Part shown: in pieces, positions 22,136 through 31,883 of the stretch
Layout: each line of letters opens with the position of its first letter
How positions within the stretch are numbered: position 1 is the first letter of the stretch
NCBI GenBank assembly: GCA_030374765.1
Contig: JARGXX010000013.1
Span: 682,001 to 746,000 of the forward strand
From: Agarophyton chilense
Taxonomy: Eukaryota; Rhodophyta; Florideophyceae; Gracilariales; Gracilariaceae
DNA length: 64,000 nt
Direction of reading: 5' to 3'
Made by a program: the position numbers and the translations under genes
Notes under the pieces: model-generated
What the model saw: only the letters and a program-made list of their open reading frames with translations
Databases searched by the model: none
Told to the model about the DNA's origin: nothing

Positions 22136-22328
22136 ACTGTGGTCAGCTGCACTGAACAATTCGTTCCTGGAACTTGGAATCGATATCGATACTTGGAAGA
22201 AGTGGAATCACTACAGTTATTGTTTATCAAACCACCTCCGGCAATTGCGGAATTCATCGTGGTTGAACACGTGGTCGAGAAGTCGAAGACACCATTTGGT
22301 TCGCACCTGGACTCAGGTTTGGTCTAGG

Positions 22329-24476
22329 ATGCCGAAGACCCGAAGCCAGTCGAGTACTGGTCGCCCCGGTCCTGCGGGACCACCCCCGAAACCGAGGCTC
22401 GTCTCATCTGTTGAAGCCGGAGAGCGGCTGTATCGTCAAGCGATGTCGCGCTCACGCTCGGTGAATGATGAACGAGATCTCTCGGATGTACCGGCCCCTG
22501 TGGAAGCGGCAGTCACGCCCACCACAGAAGCCGTAGTTGACCCTGAGGTCGTCGGACCTCAAGAAGAGGATGATTTGCGCAGGTAAGTGCGTCGTCTCAA
22601 GTCTGAGTCAAGCGCTTCGCGTGTGCGCATGGTTGCGTTGGAATCGCAGATCACTGCTCTTATCGCTGATGTCGAACAATTACGCAGTGCCCATCAAGCA
22701 CTCGTTCGTCAAGACGATGGGAAGCAGGTCTCTGCATCAGTTAAAACACTACGTGAGGATTTGAACCATCTATTGGAGAGGTACGGGAATACGCCCGATG
22801 CGCTACCCAGCTTAACCATGGATGTAGAGGAAGTTCTCACTCGAGTTAACCCTCGTTTAGAAGGCCTGGAGGCGGCAGATCATGCGCAGACTGCTGCTAA
22901 ACCAGTCGTGCTGGAAGAGGAAGGAGCTCCTTTGGAGGAAGCTCGTTCGAAGAAGTCGAAGTCACGACGTAAGAACCGGAAGTCCGCACGTGATTCGGAA
23001 TCGTCAAGTACGGAGGGTTTCAGTTCCAATACTGATGATTCTGATGATTCAGATACGTCAGATGACGACGACAGTGATGATGGTCATCGAAGGTCCCGAT
23101 CTCGGAAGAAGAACACGTCTTCGTGGTTACTGAGAAAAAAAGGCTCACCTTACAGAGGATTGAAGGTACTCCCGTGCACGAATCCTCTTTATCGGAAGGT
23201 CCTGAATTACAGGTACTATCTTCTGAAGGGGAACAGCAAGAAGCGCTCAGGACGCGAAACCGCGAAGGTGAAGGATCAAATCAAACGATTGAAAATCGGC
23301 CTTAATGATTTAACATTTGATGGGAAAACCCCCATTCTCGTTATCGAGTTTCTTACTCGATTCGTTGCCGAAAGAGACACTTTAGAGATGAGTGAACCAC
23401 AGGCATTTGTGTCTTTACTACACTTCCTGAAGGGTTTTGCTTTAGAGCAATATCGTTCTGTTTGCGGATCATTGACAGCCGATGAAGGCGGCGTTACCTC
23501 ATGGCCAGAGGCGGTGCAGTATTTGCTACGCAGTTACGCGACTTCAAACGCGATACGTCAGGCGATCCTGGACCTAAGGGATGTGACCCAAAAGCCTGAG
23601 GAGGTCGAAGCTGAGTACAGCTCAAGGCTTAGCAAAGCTTCAGTCCGCTGTGGAAACTTCCACTCGACGGAGGACAAGATTACCTTGTACATAGACGGGT
23701 TGGACCCGAGCATCAAGTCGTTGGTAGCTCGATATCGAGAAAAGCATGGAAGAGTCTCCTTTTTGGAGTTAGTTCAGTTTGCGAAAGCTGAAGGAGATGC
23801 AGCCAGAGCGCGTGGTAGCCACCGTCGTTCAGTGGCTTTTGGAACCTCAATGGGTAAGGAGAAGATCTCCGTCAGAGTTAATCAGCGCAGCAAACTGCTA
23901 CATCTGAAAAATCCAGTTGACTCACGAGATTCGTCGTTGTCACCCAAAGGGAGTGACTCGCATGAGAAGGCTGTCCATTTAATGGAATATACGGACTCTT
24001 CTGTACCTACAGTGGATCTCCCACACTCGGAGTCTCAGGACGAAGAAGCCCTAATGGCTATGGACGGCCGTCGCCCTATGTACCGTCCCTACACGGTGCC
24101 ACCACAAGGAGGTTTAAAGAACGGGAAACCCGGATGGGTGGATACTCGCACGGCATACCGTTCACAACCTATGTTGACCAACCATCGTGACGGTTTGATA
24201 TGTTATTCATGTTATGGAAAACACCATTTGAGTGCAGAATGCACGCTTCCTGCAAAGGATCTGAGTCGTATCATGACGAATTATGAAGCACTCTCAGAAG
24301 AGGAAAGGAGCTGCGTACCGGCGGGCATGTATTGGAAAGCCAAAATTTGGTTTTCTCAGACACCAATGCGCCGGACGGACAAGCCGGTTGCTCAGAATGC
24401 TGAAGTGTTACAACCCGGAACTCCAGTAGGAAGAGGCGCCTTTAAGGAGAAGCAACAGGTGCAACCGGAAAACTAA
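22329..24476 (+). pseudogene. Gag of Gypsy-B with CCHC zinc knuckle; one in-frame stop
   Basis: ATG at 22,329 opens a Pro/Ser-rich leader. A TAA at 22,584 interrupts the frame, which then runs 629 codons to 24,476. After the stop come a coiled coil (RMVALESQITALIADVEQLR), an acidic Ser/Asp run, and a capsid-like domain (IEFLTRFVAERDTLEMSEPQ through YIDGLDPSIKSLVARYRE). A perfect CX2CX4HX4C knuckle, CYSCYGKHHLSAEC, lies at about residue 538. The TAA sits in CAG-GTAAGT, an ideal 5' splice site. Whether that is chance, a nonsense mutation or a real intron signal cannot be told here. Gag would form the RNA-packaging particle. Confidence 0.8.
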
Positions 24477-24493
24477 GTGAGGGAGCCCCTAGG

Positions 24494-24525
24494 GGTCAGC
24501 ACTAGGCGATCCCGTAGTGCTGACC
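24494..24525 (+). other. Strong hairpin just after the gag stop of Gypsy-B
   Basis: GGTCAGCACTA (24,494-24,504) and TAGTGCTGACC (24,515-24,525) form a perfect 11-bp stem with a 10-base loop, starting 18 bases after the gag stop. Protease lies in a different frame further down. Such structures promote recoding or reinitiation in retroelements; the role here is inferred. Confidence 0.6.
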
Positions 24526-24699
24526 AGGGAGAGCTCGCCTCCCTGCTCCCGCGCTTGGAAGCCCAAGATTCTCTTGAGGCCTCCCAAATTTCCGCCGTAC
24601 GGAATCAATCCGCCGGACGGAAAGCGAGTACAGTTTGACTGTGAGTTACATCGTCCTTGGAGATGTTATACTTGTCCGTAAAAACGGGAAAGTTACCTC

Positions 24700-25590
24700 A
24701 TGGTAGTGTCTAAAAGAAACTATAAGGTCTATGTCGACATCGCCTCTGACAGGAATCTGTTATCTCGTCGAATGACTATCCTGGACACAGGTGCTGGTCC
24801 GAACTTTATACGGGAATCGGAGCTCGCTTCTGCTGACTTAGAACGTATTCGATACGGTCCTTTACCGGACATCCGGGATGCCAACAAAAATGCTGTGAAG
24901 ACACTGGGAACATTTCGACTCGTGGTGCGTTTGGGACGCTTTGTAGTCCTAGTCGACTTCATCGTGTGTAAGACGTTAGCTGCACCAGTGGTACGGGGAT
25001 GTGATTATTGCGACAAGTTTGTCGAAGCCATTCGCCGGCGAAGAAAATTAGTGGAACTAGATGATGGATCAATGGTACCAATTGTTCGCAAGCCAATGCG
25101 TCGTTGCTCTGAAGCACCTACACTTCCACCATCTATGGAATACGGGAAATCCCGAGGACGTGTCTCGCCGAGGATTCGAGTAGCGAAGAGTGCCATGCTG
25201 AAGGCGCAAACCCAAACTTGGGTTCAAGTAAGAACAGAATGACACGGACTCGTGGTAATTCAACCGAATACTCGGATGTACGAATCCCGTGGATTGCTAG
25301 TCGCTAACGGCATTGTTCAGGCTGATCCTGGTAGCCCCTTTTGGATACTAGTGAGTAACTTCCCCGACAACGATTGTCAGATACCAAAAAATCCGGTTGT
25401 TGCAAAAGCTTTGCCTCATCCCACAGTGGTGGTCCCTACTCATATTTCTTCTGCAGAGGTATTGGGATTAACCCATGTCGGTGACACAGACGAAGAACTG
25501 CAAACTCCGTCTGGAGATCAATTGCAAACGGCGAAGGATCCAGAGAGCCTGGTCGATGAGCTAGACTTAGCACATGTGTCGGAACACTAG
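24700..25590 (+). pseudogene. Aspartic protease region of Gypsy-B
   Basis: ATG at 24,700 leads to the retropepsin site TILDTGAGPNFIRES. The frame continues past a TGA at 25,240 with VIQPNTRMYESRGLLVANG to a TAG at 25,588. The second piece corresponds to the linker before the reverse transcriptase, as in Gypsy-A (HPNRSFLVTISNFRD). The frame differs from gag, so the protein is made through recoding or a separate start. Two nonsense codons make this copy defective. Confidence 0.75.
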
Positions 25591-25786
25591 AGAACGAAGA
25601 TCAGGTCTATGCTGAAGAAGTATACATCCATGTGGAGTGGAAAACTAGGAGAGATCTCCGTTCCGGAACACCACATTGATTTGGTCCCAGGGTCACGACC
25701 CATCTCCCAACCACCCTACGGAGCGGGACCGCAAACTCGCCAAATCGAGGAGGAGAATGTCAACAAAATGCTGGAAGAAGGAGTAA
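25591..25786 (+). pseudogene. Reverse transcriptase N-terminus of Gypsy-B (cut by CACTA insertion)
   Basis: This continues the protease frame: LKKYTSMWSGKLGEISVPEH, IDLVPGSRPISQPPY and NVNKMLEEGV. The frame then enters the CACTA element after TAA at 25,784-25,786. Coding resumes at 34,537 with IEAAQSSWDSPVVLVPKPDG. The rebuilt junction EEGV-IEA is the normal sequence at this spot in Gypsy RTs. Confidence 0.85.
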
Positions 25787-25940
25787 CCCCTGTAGAATAT
25801 TGGGTAGGTCCACACGGGACGTACAGAGTGTATACAACGTGTTGTATGCATCCCGTACGGGCACTCTGTAAACTCCTCATGGTATGGTGCACGCAGTGCA
25901 GAGCGAGTGTGTACATTTCACCTATGTGTACTCCGTGTGA
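25787..25940. repeat. Left subterminal repeats of the CACTA element
   Basis: CAGAGTG (25,824), its complement CACTCTG (25,862) and GTGTACTCCGTGTGA (25,926) recur at the other end. They are candidate transposase-binding sites. Confidence 0.6.
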
Positions 25941-26338
25941 ACTGTGTTCAAACTCAAATGAAACACTCTTTAACAGGCCGTATGAGCGGTCCCCATTGGA
26001 AGAAATGGGGCATGCTAAGAACAAAGAATCTCATGATGCGAGATTCATTGGCCCATGTGGCAACAGCGTAGGCCAACATTGTACGGTGGCAGCAATATTG
26101 GTCACGTCACGGCCAATATTGAAACAGGTGCTTTATTTAAACATTGGGTACGAAATATGGTACCGTGAGATCTATTGCCTTCATTTTCCCTGGATTCACA
26201 TTTGCCATTCCTCCTTGTCAGCTTCTCGACGTTGCGGGGTTGCATATTCGTCGATGACAGAGCTTGAACGTTTTCGACTCGGATTTTCCCATGCTTCTCG
26301 CTTGTAAAAAAACTCCGTCCTGGTAAGAACCGGTGTCA

Positions 26339-28540
26339 TTAACGTTCCGTCTCCCTCCCAGCTACTCCACAAAGTACTCTGTTGATACCATCCCAATAAG
26401 GCGCTCTGGGATTCAAAAGACTGTGCGTGCGGCAGAGGTCGTCTAAAAAGTATGTCCGTCGTCGACCGAGAGCCCTCCTCTCGGTTCCTTCATTTCTCTC
26501 CTGGTTCCACAATCGATGCTCTGCCAGACCAATGAGACGATTTATAATTGAAACATCTTCTAAAGATGCTCTTTTGAAAGCCAGAGTGGAGGCACATTCC
26601 TTGTATACCTGTCCTTGTCGTCCTTGCTTCATGTTTTCACCCCAATCAAACCACCCAACGAAATGTGAACATTGCCAATCTGGTGGTGCAGACACCCCAG
26701 TACTAAGTATCGCGGAGAGGTCAAATTCAATCAAACGCATTAACCTCCCGTAGTACACATCAGCAGAGTTGGCTGTCTTGTCCATTTCAACCGCCACGAA
26801 GCAATTCTCCCTCATGTTTGGTTGACGCTTTTCCCTGCTCCTTATATCCCAATACACACTTGATGTTTGTACAGTATCTCCGCTGACGAACTTTACGCGT
26901 GACCAGAGATGGCACTTCTGTAATCTGGATGCAAGTGTTCTCGAGTCTGCATCTGACATTCCTACGTATTTTCTCACCGAATACTTCTGAATCAGCTGAC
27001 GTAGGCGGAGTCCGTCGGTAAATTGTGCCAGACTCACTTGTGCGCTTGGTCCCAAGCGCTGGAAGCCTCCAGCTTCGATGATTGGTTTCTTCGAATCATC
27101 TTCAGTGACAAAGGGTGTCCTATAAAATAGCTTGTATGCTTCCCCAAAGCAAGCGCTTTTCATCAGTGACTCCGTTGCTCGGTATCGGGAATTGTTGCGG
27201 TCCTGAACCCATCCGATACTACGTTCCAGCCAGTACTGCGATACGGCACCCAGAGGGCCGTATCGTGTCATTCCCTCGGCAAGATGCAAAAGCGCATGAA
27301 ACGTAGATTTGCAGAAGCAAACGCGAGAAGGACTGTACCGAAAGTAACATTCCTCGAAATGTTCAAAGAAACTGATGCAAAGTTGTCCTGTTCGATCTAT
27401 ATCGAAGTTTGTGAGCTTTGTCCTAAAACAAATATCCACAATTTCAGCGAAACTAGATAGACCATCCAAGTACTTTCGCGGAATTACACCATCGAAGAGC
27501 ACAGTGGAGTACATAGATGTGAAACGCTTCAGTTCAGATGCCTTCCAGTTCCTGTACCTGCTGAGTGCTCTCGGTTTTGCTGCAATTTGACCGGATATTG
27601 TTGCCCCCCATCCTACCAAATCTTTATCCAGCACGGCAATGTCGTGAGGGTAGAGAGTAAACTCATCATCCTTTGTCTCAAACATGATTTGAAAGAGATC
27701 GGGTTGAATGTTCATAAAGGTATGCATCACGTCCTGGGGGAACCAAGTATAGTTATTCACGTATGGTAACGAGAACAACAGAGTCCTCCCAGATATCCCT
27801 GATGCCAAACGAACACGATCCCGTGCCGCCTCGGTCGAACAATCTTCAACTCTTTCAATGCTTTCGCTTATAGAAGTGGGAGTTCGAAGATTTAACCTTC
27901 TTGGGTTGAAAAAAATCTTGAATCGCGAACTGCTCTCTGCAATTCTCAGTTTCGAAGGAAAGTACGTGTGTACTTGATGATGCCCAAGTATCTCACACTC
28001 ACGACACGGCATTTTACCGTTTGGTCCGGCAAGGCATGCGACCTTTGAAATGGCCTGTTGATCACCTGAAAAGAAAAGAAGATGAATGCGTACTTTGCGT
28101 TGTACGCCGTCATGAAATAGTAGAATGCCACCCTCAGCTGCTAGAGAGCGATGAATTTCATTCAAAAGCGGGATAAGAAACGACTGCAGGTTCTTGGGCT
28201 GCTTAGGTCCCGGAATGAAAGCCAGTGGCAGCACATTGTGCATTCGATAACGACGGTTGGGAGGGAGGTTTAGGTTTAAGGCTGAGATTATCCAAACATC
28301 GTAGAGTTTGTTTTTAAAGATTTGAAACCCGTCTGTGGACGCTCCGATGAAGAAATCGTACTTCATTCCCTCCTCACCGCCGTATTTCTGCTGAAGGAGA
28401 GCGTACTGACTCCCGTGCATGTAGTCACTGAGGATTCCCTCACAAGAATCACGCGCAGATTCCCAACGATAATGATATAGCTGCTCACACATTTCTGGGT
28501 CAAGCACCATTTTTTCAATTCTTGGCAAGATTTGGTAGAT
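26339..28540 (-). pseudogene. Tnp2-like CACTA transposase, main part
   Basis: The frame holds the Tnp2 signature: LPRIEKMVLDPEMCEQLYHY, DFFIGASTDGFQIFK (Asp about residue 97), LYDVWIISALNLNLPP, FIPGPKQPKNLQSFLIPLL, then the Cys block PNGKMPCRECEILGHHQ. Later blocks are DVMHTFMNIQPD and LVGWGATISGQIAAKPRAL, and FHALLHLAEGMTRYGPLGAV, as in family members. It is a DDE enzyme that cuts and reinserts the element. It joins the upstream frame (28,515-29,750) through a one-base slip near 28,535 (YKYLP then ILPRIEK). That single frameshift is the only defect I see. Confidence 0.8.
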
Positions 28541-29750
28541 ATTTGTACACCTCTTCAGCATCATCAAGCTCTGGCGGGGCTGATTTGCCACATACATCAC
28601 AGTCGCTTGCTTGCGGTACATCTGAACTTAATTCATTTCTTGCCGAGTTCCCCCCAACATCGAGTTCAACGAATGCCCTGTGTCCTGGGCATATAGCGTA
28701 CTTCTCGAGATTACCGGACAGCCCAGTGCTTCTGCAGATGTAGCTGGTAACTGTCTTCCAGCTTTTGCAAGGGGCATCCACGATATTCAAGATATCGTCC
28801 ATAACTGTAAACTCTAAATTATTCTTGTGATAGATGTCAACGACTCTTCTTTGTGCTGTGACCCAGGCACCGAGACCTCTGATTGATGATGATGCATGTT
28901 GGGTTCCGCCGATGTCGTCATTTTCGTATGAGCTACCCTCTCCTGCAACAATTTCAGAATGTTGAGAAGAGTGCAAACCTTCATCATGTGCTAGTCCGTC
29001 ACCCCTTGAGCTTTGAGGTACTACAACTGGTTCCACCATTCCTGTATCACCTACGGCGGAAGTCGTCTCCTTCAAGGAACCACTTTCTTCCATGCCTGGA
29101 ATGGAGTGTAGACCGGGTTGAAATGCTTCACCATAGGAATCATTGGTGTTACAATTCGCGCGAGAGATCCCAATTTCCTGTTCAGATTCATCTCTGACAT
29201 TACTTCCTTCATTTTCACAGTATGTTGACTGAACGTTTCTTCCGGTGGTGCATTGGGTTTCTTGTACCTCATCATTTTTAGAGGATGTATCCCCTCCATT
29301 TCCTTCTAGATTGTCTTCTGATCTATCTTGATTGGCGGACGAACGTCCAAGGGATTGAATCGGTGGTGGTGGAGGGCTATTTTCTCTCCCAAGAGTACAC
29401 TCCTCTTGTGACATAATCAAACCGCTTTTGCTTCCCGGAGACAAGTCTTCACCATGCGAGGAATGGATGGAATCCTGAATATTTCGCACTGCATCTTCTA
29501 TACCAATTTCTTCGTCGGCCGCCACAGGCTCTTCGTCAGTCGGGTGCTCACTCAGGTCATCAAAACATTCGAATTGGTGATACTTCGTTTGCCCCGCCTT
29601 CAGCTTTGGGCCCCAAGTAAACAGTCCACGTCCAACCCGTTTCCGACGCCTGTTGGACTCCCGACGATGGTTCCGCATCGTCGACAGGCTCACTGGCTTT
29701 CCTATTCTACATCGACATTGAAACCACGGAGGACACGCATACCGCTCCAT
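28515..29750 (-). pseudogene. Tnp2-like CACTA transposase, N-terminal part
   Basis: I chose the ATG at 29,750 (MERYACPPWFQCRCRIGKPV), whose Cys cluster and TMRNHRRES resemble the start of Tnp2 proteins. The open frame reaches 29,885, but its first 45 codons look non-coding, and a TTTTCAG acceptor-like site at about 29,828 suggests an intron. A long acidic/Ser-rich region follows, then GLGAWVTAQRRVVDIYHKNN and the zinc-like CDVCGKSAPP just before the frameshift near 28,535. It is the amino-terminal third of the transposase rather than its own gene. Confidence 0.65.
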
Positions 29751-29885
29751 TGTTTGAAAACATTCATTCACGGCAGTCAGTCTTACTTGCCTCACATTGT
29801 CGAGGAGCAAAATGAATTCAATTCCTGAAAAGTGAAGATGAAGACATAGAATAGAATAAACTGAAACTGGGCAGTTAGGTGGCAT

Positions 29886-30132
29886 CGCATCTTCCTTCCA
29901 TTCGAGGCCTGTTCAGAAAATATTATAAACGAACCGAAAATATGGGAGGATATAAGTGCAGCTGCATCTCCATCTTCCTTGCACAGACCAAGCTTAGCCC
30001 CGAGCTCGTACTATACTTCCATACAAATCCAAATTCGTAACTCATTTGGAGATTGCATTTCGTGATGATCTTAATGCACTGAAATCAAAACTGGATCGAG
30101 CCATGCTCAAACTGTAAAAAATAGAAGACGAA
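29886..30132. promoter_or_regulatory. Divergent promoter region inside the CACTA element
   Basis: The transposase (-) and the accessory gene (+) start on either side of this AT-rich gap, so it should carry both promoters. I see no definite TATA box. Confidence 0.35.
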
Positions 30133-30813
30133 ATGCATTACATCAAATGCAGGGTTGATACCATTCATCCCCAGCCCTTCCGACACCCTCTGTACAAACC
30201 AAAACGATTCCAAGTAAGATTTGGTCGAGACCCAAATCTTGCAAAAGCCTTTCGGGAGTTAATAATGGAAACAAATGCGAAACTTCCAGTCGCCGACTCT
30301 CGAAGGCTCATTAACGTACCTGAAGACGTTCCGGATGAGGTTATCAATGCGCATGCTAAGGATTGCGTAGGTAACATATTGGCTTTGATGCTTCCTGGAG
30401 GTTGGGAAGGAAAGAGTTGGTCAGCGATATACAAGGAAAACAAGTCATTGGCGGAGAGAATGTTAGATGCAGCCAGTGCCAAGCCTAGCATGATGGTTTT
30501 TGCGCAGGGTGCATCAAACTGGGGAGTTGAACAGTTCTTCATTCAGAAGTGCAAGTCTTCGAAGCGAGTTCCAGAACCGAACGGCGCCCTTGCTGGCAAC
30601 GGATTAACACAAAGGCGTCGAATAGACCTCATTGGTCCTTCAACATTGCCAGCACTTCAGAATCATCAGAACACAGTTCGCACATCTTCAAATAGCTCTC
30701 GAGGAGCCTTTGGTGCGCACATCTTACCTTCCACGCAGTTGAAACGTACAACTCCTACCCCGGATATGCAGCATTCGCGCGATGGTTGGCGGAGTAGAAA
30801 GACGCCTAAATGA
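30133..30813 (+). CDS. CACTA accessory protein, first frame
   Basis: ATG at 30,133 opens 226 codons. A folded-looking N-terminus (FGRDPNLAKAFRELIMETNA, NILALMLPGGWEGKSW, LAERMLDAASAKP) is followed by a Ser/Thr-rich tail. No family recognised. The next frame begins before this one ends (30,782) and carries on with a similar composition, so the two may form one protein with a one-base break. It is divergent from the transposase. In En/Spm elements the second gene (TnpA) binds subterminal repeats; the same role here is only a guess from position. Confidence 0.5.
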   Translation: MHYIKCRVDTIHPQPFRHPLYKPKRFQVRFGRDPNLAKAFRELIMETNAKLPVADSRRLINVPEDVPDEVINAHAKDCVGNILALMLPGGWEGKSWSAIYKENKSLAERMLDAASAKPSMMVFAQGASNWGVEQFFIQKCKSSKRVPEPNGALAGNGLTQRRRIDLIGPSTLPALQNHQNTVRTSSNSSRGAFGAHILPSTQLKRTTPTPDMQHSRDGWRSRKTPK

Positions 30814-31426
30814 TGCTCGCCAAATATCGAGTCCTTTGGGTATACCGGTTTCTCATGTCATTGGCATGCATTCATTCTCAGACCTCCATTCGTCAGAAGA
30901 AAACGATGCGCTTCACAGTGATTACAACCTATCGAGTCAAGGAAATAGGGCCACAAACCTACCTGGTGCACGAAACTTGGACAACGAAGACCAGGATTCT
31001 GATCCTGGTCCCAACGACGAAGACGTACCCATATCTCAGTTAGAGAAGTCTACTGCCAACCAAAATGAAGATCGAGAAAGTACCGAACCAGCTAACACCA
31101 TCGACGATGGAGCAGATGTTGATGCCGTTGCTGCAGGTTTTGATCGATTGTGTTCATCGCAGTTAGCGTCTCTTATAAGTCCTGCTGTTCTCGAAAGGGT
31201 AATTGCTGCTCACCCTGGCTCGACCCCGTTTTATGCTTCCAGAGCCCGAACCACAGCTCAATCCGGCACTCCTGCATTACGTCCTGCTACAGTGCAATTT
31301 TTGCAAGCCAATAACTCGCATGACTGTGAGAATACTACTGGCAGCAGACAGCCCCGTGTTTCTAGAAATCTAGGAGCCCGACGAACCGTTACACGCTTCC
31401 AACACCGGCACGAAAGCAGGCGTTAG
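30782..31426 (+). CDS. CACTA accessory protein, second frame
   Basis: This overlaps the previous frame by 32 bases. 214 codons, mostly acidic and Asn/Ser-rich (NEDQDSDPGPNDEDVP), then a possible helix block (GFDRLCSSQLASLISPAVLE RVI-like) and a basic Arg end. It is either the C-terminal half of the preceding ORF after a frameshift or intron, or a separate small protein. No known domain. Confidence 0.4.
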   Translation: MVGGVERRLNDARQISSPLGIPVSHVIGMHSFSDLHSSEENDALHSDYNLSSQGNRATNLPGARNLDNEDQDSDPGPNDEDVPISQLEKSTANQNEDRESTEPANTIDDGADVDAVAAGFDRLCSSQLASLISPAVLERVIAAHPGSTPFYASRARTTAQSGTPALRPATVQFLQANNSHDCENTTGSRQPRVSRNLGARRTVTRFQHRHESRR

Positions 31427-31883
31427 TTTCGTATGTGTACCATTTCACCGCAAAAGGTATGACACTTGACGGAAACGCAATATTGAAGCTCAGCAAAAGA
31501 AAGGAGTTAGTTGAAAGTTTTTTCGAATAATGTACTCATCCAATGGATAAATCTATCCTAGCAAGAACATGAATTGTAGTACAACGAACCCGTAAAAGAA
31601 TGCAAACTTATGTATTAAGATAGTAAATACAAAGAAAGAAAAACCAATAAACCCATGAATTAGCTGTAGAAAAGAGTAACTGCGTGTCGCTGAGTATGTA
31701 GAATCTTGAGAACAAACCATGCGGGCGCAACAAAATGACAAGAACAAAAGGAACTACTACCAATCTAGCCATTCTGGGAGCAAGAGAAAAGTAATTAAGT
31801 GTTCTAGCCTGAGCCTCAAAGCAGCTTGAAGAGTCAAAAACCGAGGACACTCGAATACGAACATGCTTACTGAAAAACGAACC
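31427..31883. other. No gene; convergent 3' region in the CACTA element
   Basis: This AT-rich stretch lies between the ends of the accessory gene (+) and the RG-rich gene (-). Only small random ORFs are seen. Confidence 0.5.

Noticed and set aside
22584-22586. Alternative genetic code to explain in-frame stops
   Set aside because: TAA, TAG and TGA all occur both inside broken frames and as normal ends, and undamaged genes use none internally.
25609-26307. 232-codon plus ORF starting in Gypsy-B RT
   Set aside because: Only the first 60 codons are RT; the rest reads into the CACTA end and has no meaning.
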